DNA from: Hyphomonas oceanitis SCH89
Lineage (GTDB): Bacteria; Pseudomonadota; Alphaproteobacteria; Caulobacterales; Hyphomonadaceae
Assembly (NCBI RefSeq): GCF_000685295.1
Contig: NZ_ARYL01000002.1
Location: 62,001-126,000 of the forward strand
Direction of reading: 5' to 3'
Length of the DNA: 64,000 nt
In this document: positions 41,372-50,103 of the stretch, one piece after another
Layout: the number at the start of each line of letters is the position of its first letter
How positions within the stretch are numbered: the first letter of the stretch is position 1
The notes under the pieces: model-generated
What the model saw: the letters and a program-made list of their open reading frames with translations, nothing else
Database searches by the model: none
Told to the model about the DNA's origin: nothing
Made by a program: the position numbers and the translations under genes

Positions 41372-43156
41372 ATGCCCCGTTACGACGCACCTGTCCGCGA
41401 CATGCAATTCATTCTTCATGAAGTGCTCCAGCTTCAGAATTACTCCAATCTCCCCGGCTTCGAGGATGCGACGCCTGACCTGATCGACGCGATCCTGGAA
41501 GAGGGTGGCAAGTTCGCCAAGGAAGTCCTTTTTCCGCTGAATCATGTCGGCGACGTGCAGGGCTGCAAGCGCAATGATGACGCCAGCGTCAAAACACCGG
41601 ACGGTTTTCCCGAAGCGTTTAAAATGTTGGTCGAGAATGGCTGGCCGCTGCTGACCAAGGACACCGCCATGGGTGGCCAGGGCCTGCCGCAGGTCGTCGG
41701 TCTGGCCTGGGGAGAGATGATTTCCTCCGCCAACATGGCGTTCGGCATGTATCCCGGCCTCACCGGCGGCGCCTATGAGGCGCTGATGGCGGGCGGTTCG
41801 GAAGAGCAGAAGCAGAAGTACGGGCCGAAAATGGCCTCTGCCGAATGGGCAGGCACGATGAACCTGACCGAGCCGCAGTGCGGCACAGATCTCGGCCTGA
41901 TCAAGACCAAAGCCGTGCCGCAGCCTGATGGCAGCTACAAGATTACCGGCCAGAAGATCTGGATTTCCGGCGGCGAGCAGGACCTCACCGAAAACATCAT
42001 TCACCTTGTGCTTGCCCGGATCGAGGGCGCTCCGGAAGGTATCAAGGGCATCTCGCTGTTCGTGGTGCCCAAATATATCGTCAAGGAAGACGGCTCGCTG
42101 GGCGAGCGCAATGCCTGCTCCTGCGGCGGCCTTGAAGAGAAGATGGGCATCCACGGCAACGCGACCTGCGTCATGAACTATGACGGCGCGACCGGCTGGC
42201 TCGTCGGCGAGGAACACAAGGGCATGCGCACCATGTTCGTCATGATGAACGAAGCCCGCCTCGGCGTTGGCCTGCAGGGCCTGTCGCAAGCCGAGATTGC
42301 CTACCAGAATGCCGTCGATTTCGCGAAGGACCGCGTTCAGGGCCGGTCGCTCAATGGCGCCAAGGCCCCTGAGAAAGTGGCCGATCCGATCATCGTACAC
42401 CCGGATGTGCGCCGCATGCTGCTCGACCAGAAAGCCTTCATCGAGGGCGCCCGTGCCTTCGCCTACTGGACTGCTTTCCAGGGCGACCTGCAGCACAAGT
42501 CAAATGACGAAAAAGTCCGCGAGCGGGCAGGGGACTATATGGCCCTGCTGACGCCCGTCGTGAAAGCCTACCTGACCCACAAAGGGTTCGAGAGCGCCAA
42601 TGTCGGCCTGCAGGTGCATGGCGGTTCGGGCTTCACCCGCGAGTGGGGCCTTGAGCAATATGTCCGCGATTGCCGCATCACCATGATCTATGAAGGCACG
42701 AACGGCATTCAGGCGCTCGACCTTGTTGGTCGCAAACTCGCCAGCAATGGCGGGCGCGCCGTGTTCAGCTTCTTTGCCGAGCTTGACGATTTCATCGGCA
42801 CGGCGGGCGACGATGCCGAACTGAAGCCCTTCATCGAAGGCCTTTCGACCGTGCGGGCCCAGCTGCAGGAAGGCACGAACTGGCTGATGCAGAACGGCAT
42901 GTCGGATTTCAACAATGCTGGCGCCTCCAGCCACGACTATCTGCACCTCTTCGGCCTCACTGCGCTTGCCTATATGTGGGCGCGAATGGCCAAGGTGGCG
43001 ATCGACAAGAAGGCCGACGGCGAGCCTTTCTATGCCGAGAAGCTGCTGACCGGCCAATACTTCCTTGACCGCATGCTGCCCGATGCCGCCTCGCATCTGG
43101 CCAAGGTCAAGACCGGCGCCAAGTCGATGATGGCGCTGTCGGTCGATCAGTTCTGA
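41372..43156 (+). CDS. Acyl-CoA dehydrogenase with extended C-terminal domain (DmdC/FadE-like)
   Basis: The protein has 594 residues. It oxidises acyl-CoA to trans-2-enoyl-CoA with FAD. The N-terminus MPRYDAPVRDMQFILHEVL, the MNLTEPQCGTDL flavin region and the catalytic IYEGTNGIQALD (Glu at the MCAD-type position) are visible. The ~150-residue C-terminal extension after this motif is the acyl-CoA dehydrogenase C-terminal domain seen in DmdC (methylmercaptopropionyl-CoA dehydrogenase) and many long-chain enzymes. No other DMSP genes are present, so a fatty acyl role is more likely. It is the first gene of the MerR-controlled cluster. Confidence 0.9.
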   Translation: MPRYDAPVRDMQFILHEVLQLQNYSNLPGFEDATPDLIDAILEEGGKFAKEVLFPLNHVGDVQGCKRNDDASVKTPDGFPEAFKMLVENGWPLLTKDTAMGGQGLPQVVGLAWGEMISSANMAFGMYPGLTGGAYEALMAGGSEEQKQKYGPKMASAEWAGTMNLTEPQCGTDLGLIKTKAVPQPDGSYKITGQKIWISGGEQDLTENIIHLVLARIEGAPEGIKGISLFVVPKYIVKEDGSLGERNACSCGGLEEKMGIHGNATCVMNYDGATGWLVGEEHKGMRTMFVMMNEARLGVGLQGLSQAEIAYQNAVDFAKDRVQGRSLNGAKAPEKVADPIIVHPDVRRMLLDQKAFIEGARAFAYWTAFQGDLQHKSNDEKVRERAGDYMALLTPVVKAYLTHKGFESANVGLQVHGGSGFTREWGLEQYVRDCRITMIYEGTNGIQALDLVGRKLASNGGRAVFSFFAELDDFIGTAGDDAELKPFIEGLSTVRAQLQEGTNWLMQNGMSDFNNAGASSHDYLHLFGLTALAYMWARMAKVAIDKKADGEPFYAEKLLTGQYFLDRMLPDAASHLAKVKTGAKSMMALSVDQF

Positions 43157-43239
43157 CGCCGCTGGGGGTGTGCGCATTCGCGCGCACATCCCTGACGCAG
43201 CGTGACCACTGTGCAAGCGGCGGTCTGTTTCTTACATGT

Positions 43240-43253
43240 TTACGTGAACGTAA
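43240..43253 (+). promoter_or_regulatory. Near-ideal MerR-type operator TTACGT-GA-ACGTAA
   Basis: Perfect six-base arms around GA, 42 bp upstream of the ATG at 43295. The arms match the tandem sites before merR. The position fits an internal promoter for the second dehydrogenase. The resemblance to published LiuR-type motifs is from memory. Confidence 0.55.
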
Positions 43254-43294
43254 GCGGCAAGTGCCGCGTCAAAAATCAAAGGGAAGACTGAGTA

Positions 43295-44461
43295 ATGCGC
43301 GAGAGTCCATTGAATGTGCCGAAGTCGAATTGGCGCAATGACGAGGAAATGGACATTTTCTCCGATGCCGTCGCCCAGTTCTTCGAAAAGGAATGCGCGC
43401 CGCACGTTCCGGCGTGGCGCAAGGCTGGCATCGTGCCGCGCGAGATCTGGACCAAGGCAGGCGAAATGGGCCTGCTCGGCGCATCGGTGCCGGAAGAGTA
43501 TGGCGGCGCGGGCGGTGATTTCCGCCACGAGGCCATCATCATCGAACAGCAGCAGTGGAAGGGCGTCGACGGCTTCGGTATCACGCTGCACAACGCCATT
43601 ATCGCCCCTTACATCACCGCTTATGGCACCGAAGACCAGAAGCAGCGCTGGCTCCCGAAAATCTGCACCGGCGAACTCGTCACCGCCATCGCCATGACCG
43701 AGCCGGGCGCAGGCTCTGACCTTCAGGGCATGAAGACCACCGCGAAGAAAGACGGCGACAGCTACATCATCAATGGCTCGAAGACCTTCATCTCGAACGG
43801 CCAGACCGCCAACCTGATCCTCGTCTGCTGCAAGACCGACCCGACCCAGGGCGCGAAGGGCATCTCGATCCTGTGCGTCGAGACCGATGGCCTTGAAGGC
43901 TTCGAGCGCGGCCGCAACCTCGAGAAAGTCGGCCAGCATGCGGCCGATACGTCCGAGCTGTTCTTCAACGACGTGCGCGTGCCGGCGTCGGCACTGCTCA
44001 GCGAGGAAGAGGGCAAGGGCTTCATCCAGCTGATGCAGAAACTGCCGCAGGAGCGCCACATCATCGGCCTTCAGGGCATCGGCATGATCGAACGCGCAAT
44101 CCACGAGACCGTCGAATATGTCAAAGGCCGCAAGGCGTTCGGCAAGACGATCTTCGATTTCCAGAACACGCAGTTCAAGCTCGCCGAAGCCAAGACCGAA
44201 GCGACTGTCGCAAAAGTGTTTGCAGACCATTGTACAGAATTGCTGCTGAAGGGCGAACTCGATGCCGCAACAGCCTCCATGTCGAAATACTGGATCTCCG
44301 ATCTCCAGTGCAAGATCATCGACGAGTGCCTCCAGCTACACGGAGGCTTCGGCTATATGGACGAATACCCCATCGCCCAGATGTATGCCGACGCCCGCGT
44401 CCAGCGCATCTATGGCGGCGCCAACGAAGTCATGAAAATGCTCATCGCGAGGACACTCTAG
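43295..44461 (+). CDS. Acyl-CoA dehydrogenase (long-chain / isovaleryl type)
   Basis: The protein has 388 residues, the standard ACAD length. The flavin motif is MTEPGAGSDLQGM. At the position where MCAD has its catalytic Glu, this protein has YGGANEVMK. The base is instead likely to be Glu in LPQERHIIGLQG, as in long-chain and isovaleryl-CoA dehydrogenases. It is followed six bases later by the thioesterase gene and probably forms a unit with it. A MerR-type operator precedes it. Confidence 0.9.
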   Translation: MRESPLNVPKSNWRNDEEMDIFSDAVAQFFEKECAPHVPAWRKAGIVPREIWTKAGEMGLLGASVPEEYGGAGGDFRHEAIIIEQQQWKGVDGFGITLHNAIIAPYITAYGTEDQKQRWLPKICTGELVTAIAMTEPGAGSDLQGMKTTAKKDGDSYIINGSKTFISNGQTANLILVCCKTDPTQGAKGISILCVETDGLEGFERGRNLEKVGQHAADTSELFFNDVRVPASALLSEEEGKGFIQLMQKLPQERHIIGLQGIGMIERAIHETVEYVKGRKAFGKTIFDFQNTQFKLAEAKTEATVAKVFADHCTELLLKGELDAATASMSKYWISDLQCKIIDECLQLHGGFGYMDEYPIAQMYADARVQRIYGGANEVMKMLIARTL

Positions 44462-44467
44462 ACACAT

Positions 44468-44908
44468 ATGCCTGACAGCAAACGCATCACGGAAGTCTTC
44501 CCACAGCCGAGCCCGTCCTCGACGTCGCTCGGCTTCAAGCTCCTGTCGCTCGACATGAAGAAGTGGGAGACGCGTGTGCGCTTTGAGGGCCGCCAGGAAT
44601 TCACCAATCCCGCAGGTGTGATCCAGGGCGGGTATCTCGTCGCCATGATGGATGATACGATTGGCATGTTGACCGGCATGAAGGCGGGCAAGCGCGCCCT
44701 GCCTTCGACCGTCGATCTCCACACGCACTTCCTGCGACCCGTGCGTGTCGGCGTTATCGAAGTGGTCGCACGCCTGCGCAATATCGGCCGCGCGATGGTT
44801 TTCGCCGAGGCCGAACTTTTCGATTCCCGCGGCAAGGAAGCAGCCCGCTGCGCCGCGAGCCTCACGCTCAACCCGGTGGTTCAGAAACACGATACGCATG
44901 ATGAGTGA
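44468..44908 (+). CDS. PaaI-family hotdog thioesterase
   Basis: The protein has 146 residues. The hotdog-fold active-site helix is NPAGVIQGGYLVAMMDDTIG, with the characteristic G-G and Asp. It should hydrolyse acyl-CoA, releasing CoA when intermediates build up. It lies six bases after the acyl-CoA dehydrogenase gene, in the same operon. Confidence 0.85.
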   Translation: MPDSKRITEVFPQPSPSSTSLGFKLLSLDMKKWETRVRFEGRQEFTNPAGVIQGGYLVAMMDDTIGMLTGMKAGKRALPSTVDLHTHFLRPVRVGVIEVVARLRNIGRAMVFAEAELFDSRGKEAARCAASLTLNPVVQKHDTHDE

Positions 44909-44914
44909 TGCTTT

Positions 44915-45054
44915 CCCCCTCCGTCTCGCGCCTGTGGCGCGATCCACCTCCCCCGCGATGCGGTGGAGGAAAGGGTCCGTACGGTGCATCGAGGGGTTTC
45001 CTCCACCGCATAGCGGCGGAGGTGGCAGCTGGCGCAGCCAGATGACGGAGGGGG
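44915..45054. repeat. 140-bp imperfect palindromic repeat linked to the DUF559 gene
   Basis: Left arm 44915-44972 and right arm 44997-45054 are imperfect inverted repeats, sharing CCCCCTCCGTC at the outer ends and ATGCGGTGGAGG near the centre. The element ends six bases before the DUF559 ATG. I recall similar CTCCGTC...GGTGGAGG palindromes as dispersed repeats in alphaproteobacteria, sometimes next to DUF559 genes. Confidence 0.65.
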
Positions 45055-45060
45055 CCCCTC

Positions 45061-45457
45061 ATGAAGGCTGATCCCGACATTCGCCAATTTGCCAAGTCGC
45101 TGCGCCGGAAGATGACGGATGCGGAAACAATCCTCTGGTCGCGTCTGAAGGGCCGGCAGCGGGACGGATGGCAATTCCGTCGCCAGCATCCGGTGGGTCG
45201 CTACATTACCGATTTTGCCTGTACGCGGGCGAGGCTGGTTCTGGAAGTGGATGGCGCCACGCACGCGGAGGATCATGAAATCGCCCGTGACCGCCAGCGC
45301 GACACGACACTGGCGCAGCTTGGCTGGACCAGTCTGCGTGTGACCAATCTCGATATCTATGAAAACCTGGAAGGCGTTCTTGATACAATCGACCATGCCT
45401 TGCGCAATGCCCGGCAAGACGGGCAGCTAAACTCTCATCTCCAAAGGAGCCTCTCCC

Positions 45458-45465
<8 letters not shown>
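45061..45465 (+). CDS. DUF559 (Vsr-like PD-(D/E)xK) endonuclease-domain protein
   Basis: The protein has 134 residues. Family phrases are [47 protein letters not shown] and [19 protein letters not shown]. Asp in TDFAC and Glu in LEVDG are the expected metal-binding catalytic residues of the Vsr-like nuclease fold. The biological role of the family is unsettled. It is preceded directly by a 140-bp palindromic repeat. It interrupts the dehydrogenase-thioesterase-thiolase-FadB order and overlaps the thiolase start by eight bases. Confidence 0.85.
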
Positions 45466-46663
<1,198 letters not shown>

Positions 46664-46691
46664 TCCTTACCCGAATTACTGGAAGACAGAC

Positions 46692-48926
46692 ATGAAACTC
46701 GAAACATTCTCATTCGACATCGACGCGGACGGCATTGCCCATGCCGTGTTCGATGTCCCCGGCCGCAGCATGAACACACTGACCGGCAAGGCCGTCGCCG
46801 ACATCATCGCCTTCACGCAGGAAGTCGCGACCAATGACGCGATCAAGGGCCTCGTCATTTCCTCTGGCAAGGCCAGCGGCTTCTGCGCCGGGGCTGACCT
46901 CGGCGAAATGGGCGACCGCGCCGGCAGCGGCGGATCGTCCGAGCCCAAGAGCGAGGCCGAAATCAAGAAGGCCCAGTTCGATGCGGGCTTCTCGCTGAAC
47001 AAGACGCTTCGCCAGCTCGAAACCTGTGGCAAGCCTGTCGCGGTTGCGCTGAACGGCCTCGCCCTTGGCGGCGGTCTCGAAGTGGCGCTCGCGGGTCATT
47101 ACCGTGTTGCAGCCAATGACAATCCGAAGCTGCAATTCGGCCTGCCGGAAGCCAAGATCGGCCTCCTGCCGGGCGCGGGCGGCACGCAGCGCCTGCCACG
47201 CCTCGTCGGTGTGCAGACGGCCCTGCCGCTGATCCTTCAGGGGGAAAGCTTCAATGCCGAGAAGGCGCTCGCCATGGGCGTCGTCAATGAACTGGCGCCA
47301 TCGTCGGAAACCGTTGCCAGGGCCAAGGCCTGGGTGAAGGCCAATCCGAAAGCGAAAGCGCCTTGGGACGAGAAGGGCTTCAAAGTGCCCGGCGGCGTTC
47401 CACACCGCAGCCCCGGCGCCGGTCAAGTGATGACCATGGCCAACGCCATGCTCCACGCCAAGACCTATGGCAATTATCCGGCCCAGCTGAACATCCTGTC
47501 CTGCGTCTATGAAGGTATCATGGTGCCAATCGACGCCGGCCTGCGCATCGAGACGCGCTACTTCATCAACACGCAGCAGCGGCCTGAGGCGAAAGCCATG
47601 ATCCGCTCGCTCTTCCTGTCGACGCAGGCGCTCTCCAAGGGCGGCAACCGTCCGGCGGGTTACCCGAAATACGAGCTGAAGAAGGTCGCCGTCATCGGCG
47701 CCGGTCTGATGGGTGCAGGCATCGCCTATGTCCAGGCCAAGGCTGGCATCCCGACCGTGCTTGTCGACGTCACCATGGAGAATGCCGAGAAGGGCAAGGA
47801 CTATTCCCGCAAGCTCGTCGAGAAGGATGTCTCGCGCGGCAAGCTTACGCAGGAGAAGGGCGATGCCCTGCTCGCGCTTATCACGCCGACCACATCCTAT
47901 GATGATGTCAAAGGCGCCGACCTTGTCGTCGAAGCCGTGTTCGAGAATGAAGAGCTGAAAGCCAAGATCACGAAGATGGCCGAGGAGCAGCTCGCTGATA
48001 CGGCTGTCATGGGCTCGAACACCTCGACCCTGCCGATCACAGGCCTCGCAAAGGCGTCCAGTCGCCCTGCCAACTTCATCGGCATTCACTTCTTCTCGCC
48101 GGTCGAGCGCATGGGCCTTGTCGAGATCATCTCGGGCGAGGAAACCAGCGAAGAGACACTGGCCAAGACGATCGATTACGTGCTGGCCATCCGCAAGACG
48201 CCAATCGTCGTCAATGACAGCCGCGGCTTCTACACCTCGCGTTGCTTCGGCACATATACGCGCGAAGGCATGGAAATGCTGGCCGAAGGCATCAAGCCTG
48301 CGATCATCGAAAATGTCGGTCGCCAGTGCGGCATGCCGATGGGCGCCCTCGAAGTGACCGACTCTGTTGGCATCGACACGGCGCTCAAGGTCACGCGCGC
48401 CACGGCGGAAGCCATGGGCGCTGACGTCCAGGGCGACGAGCGTACGCAATTCCTCGCCTGGCTGGTCGAAGACCAGGGCCGTGTTGGCCGCAAGGCCGGC
48501 AAGGGCTTCTACGACTATAACGAGAAGGGCAAGCCGGAACGCCTCTGGCCCGACATCAACAAGATGATCGAGGTCAAGGTCGACGAGTGCCCGCCTGCGC
48601 TGAAGACGGAACTGACCCATCGCTTCCTCGTGCGTCAGGCCATCGAAGTGGCCCGCTGCTTTGAAGAAGGTGTCATCACGGATGCGCGCGACGCCGACAT
48701 CGGCTCGATCCTCGCCTGGGGCTTTGCGCCGTACACGGGCGGCTGCGCCAGCTACATGGACCTGATCTGGGGCATCAAGCCATTCGTCGAAGAGGCTGAC
48801 CGCCTTGCCGACAAGTATGGCGAACGCTTCCGTCCGAACGACCTGCTGCGCGACATGGCTGCCAAGGGCGAAGGCTTCTACGATCGCTTCCCACCCGGCG
48901 GCGAGAAAGCCAAAGCCGCCGCCTAA
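46692..48926 (+). CDS. fadB: Bifunctional enoyl-CoA hydratase / 3-hydroxyacyl-CoA dehydrogenase
   Basis: The protein has 744 residues. The N-terminal crotonase domain ([36 protein letters not shown]) hydrates enoyl-CoA. The following HAD domain ([20 protein letters not shown] for [17 protein letters not shown]) oxidises the 3-hydroxyacyl-CoA. With the thiolase it forms the trifunctional beta-oxidation complex. ATG 46692 follows GGAAG; an open frame upstream overlaps fadA but is not used. A strong terminator follows the stop. Confidence 0.94.
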   Translation: MKLETFSFDIDADGIAHAVFDVPGRSMNTLTGKAVADIIAFTQEVATNDAIKGLVISSGKASGFCAGADLGEMGDRAGSGGSSEPKSEAEIKKAQFDAGFSLNKTLRQLETCGKPVAVALNGLALGGGLEVALAGHYRVAANDNPKLQFGLPEAKIGLLPGAGGTQRLPRLVGVQTALPLILQGESFNAEKALAMGVVNELAPSSETVARAKAWVKANPKAKAPWDEKGFKVPGGVPHRSPGAGQVMTMANAMLHAKTYGNYPAQLNILSCVYEGIMVPIDAGLRIETRYFINTQQRPEAKAMIRSLFLSTQALSKGGNRPAGYPKYELKKVAVIGAGLMGAGIAYVQAKAGIPTVLVDVTMENAEKGKDYSRKLVEKDVSRGKLTQEKGDALLALITPTTSYDDVKGADLVVEAVFENEELKAKITKMAEEQLADTAVMGSNTSTLPITGLAKASSRPANFIGIHFFSPVERMGLVEIISGEETSEETLAKTIDYVLAIRKTPIVVNDSRGFYTSRCFGTYTREGMEMLAEGIKPAIIENVGRQCGMPMGALEVTDSVGIDTALKVTRATAEAMGADVQGDERTQFLAWLVEDQGRVGRKAGKGFYDYNEKGKPERLWPDINKMIEVKVDECPPALKTELTHRFLVRQAIEVARCFEEGVITDARDADIGSILAWGFAPYTGGCASYMDLIWGIKPFVEEADRLADKYGERFRPNDLLRDMAAKGEGFYDRFPPGGEKAKAAA

Positions 48927-48950
48927 AGCGTCAGCGCGTTACGTAAAAGA

Positions 48951-48983
48951 AAAGGCCGGAGCATCGATGCTCCGGCCTTTTTC
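48951..48983. terminator. Bidirectional Rho-independent terminator 1
   Basis: Perfect palindromic core GGCCGGAGC-ATCGAT-GCTCCGGCC with A-run before and T-run after. It lies between fadB (+) and the ankyrin gene (-) and can end transcripts from both. Confidence 0.9.
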
Positions 48984-48987
48984 TTTG

Positions 48988-49983
48988 TCAGGGCTGTAAT
49001 GCAGATTTATCCGTTTGCGGAAGTGTGCCTATCAGGTCGCTGACGCGCAACATGACCGGTGGCACGGCATTCTGGCCTTCCTGCAGCTCTGCAAGTTGCT
49101 CCGCCAGCTCACCGCTCACAGTGCGGCCGTCTTCGCGCGGGATGCGCCAATCGGCGCCGCTCTGGATCAGCAATTCGACCAGATCCCAGCGCCTGTTGAT
49201 CGCGAGCACCAGCGCCAGCGGCGCGCCATACTCCGTCGCTTCGAGGTCGAGTCCATGTGCAATCAGCATCCGTGCATGGGTCAATGGCAGGCTGGCGCAC
49301 CAGCGAAAGACCAGCGGGTTGCCAAAACTGTCAACCTGGTTGGGATTGGCGCCAGCCTTCAGCAAGGCATCAAGAATTTTGGGGCTCGTCGCGGCAAGCG
49401 CCCTGTCGAGACCGCTGTCGGGCGCCGCCCCAAGTGCCAGCAGCGTCATCACTACGTCGAGGCGCGATCCGCGCTCGCAGGCGGGGCCGTCGCTGGCGCG
49501 TTCCACGGCAAGGCGAACAAGCGTCATATCTTCCTTGCCCGTCGCATCAAGGTCCATGCCCGGTGCGAGGCTTTGCATGGCTGCGGTATCGCACGCCACG
49601 ATCGCCGCCCCCATGTCGTTCATTGCCCGTACCGTAAAATACCCGCGCCCAAGCTGCATTTGCTCAATCCGGTGCGTCATCGTGGCCGAACGCACCCTGT
49701 TGCTGAGCAGGAGCAGGCCGGGGCCGATAACCGCGAGGAGCGCCAGCATGCGCCAGACTGGCGAGCGGCTGAATGCAAAGAGCAGCATGCATAGCAGCAG
49801 GACGATGCCCGGCGTGAGGATGAAGAACACGAGGGCCATCTCGCGTCCGCCATCATTCCCGCCATATTGCGGCTGGCCCAAGGTGCTCAGGAACAGGAAG
49901 AGCAGGGCCGCAGCTTCAGCGACAGCAATGGTCCAGAACGTCAGGCTGAACCCGAAGCTGGAGGTCAGGTTTCCAAATGACAT
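48988..49983 (-). CDS. Membrane protein with ankyrin-like repeats
   Basis: The protein has 331 residues. Three hydrophobic segments lie in the first ~95 residues (AVAEAAALLFLFL; ALVFFILTPGIVLLLCMLLFAF; MLALLAVIGPGLLLL). A soluble region with ankyrin-type repeats follows (ILDALLKAGANPNQVDSFGNP; VELLIQSGADWRIPREDGRT). Ankyrins mediate protein contacts; no partner is evident. The gene stands between two near-identical terminators, so it is its own transcription unit. Confidence 0.78.
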   Translation of the reverse strand: MSFGNLTSSFGFSLTFWTIAVAEAAALLFLFLSTLGQPQYGGNDGGREMALVFFILTPGIVLLLCMLLFAFSRSPVWRMLALLAVIGPGLLLLSNRVRSATMTHRIEQMQLGRGYFTVRAMNDMGAAIVACDTAAMQSLAPGMDLDATGKEDMTLVRLAVERASDGPACERGSRLDVVMTLLALGAAPDSGLDRALAATSPKILDALLKAGANPNQVDSFGNPLVFRWCASLPLTHARMLIAHGLDLEATEYGAPLALVLAINRRWDLVELLIQSGADWRIPREDGRTVSGELAEQLAELQEGQNAVPPVMLRVSDLIGTLPQTDKSALQP

Positions 49984-50048
49984 AAGGTTCCACCGCGTTC
50001 TACCAGCCAGTTGAACCCGGGACCAAAAATCTGCAAGCGGTCAAATTG

Positions 50049-50083
50049 AAAAGGCCGGAGCAGTGATGCTCCGGCCTTTTTGT
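50049..50083. terminator. Rho-independent terminator 2 (for rne)
   Basis: Stem GGCCGGAGCA/TGCTCCGGCC, loop GTGA, with A-run and T-run on either side. It is almost the same sequence as the terminator at 48951. It lies just past the rne stop on the minus strand. Confidence 0.9.
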
Positions 50084-50103
50084 TTCTGCTTGTTGGTGGG
50101 GCC

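Noticed and set aside
41372-43156. Assignment of this dehydrogenase specifically to DMSP metabolism (dmdC)
   Set aside because: Length and domain layout fit DmdC, but no dmdA, dmdB or dmdD is nearby and the context is general beta-oxidation.
43163-43195. GC-rich hairpin after the first acyl-CoA dehydrogenase as a terminator
   Set aside because: It has no T-run and the operon seems to continue, with its own operator just downstream.
46710-48620. 636-residue open frame antisense to fadB
   Set aside because: Same antisense effect of GC-rich coding DNA; composition is His/Arg/Leu-rich without motifs.
48939-48946. TTACGTAA after fadB as a further MerR site
   Set aside because: Only eight bases and no two-base spacer, and it lies downstream of the operon next to a terminator.
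49025-50014. Rightward open frame overlapping the ankyrin gene
   Set aside because: The minus-strand protein has TM segments and ankyrin repeats, while this frame is Ser/Arg-rich with no recognisable feature.
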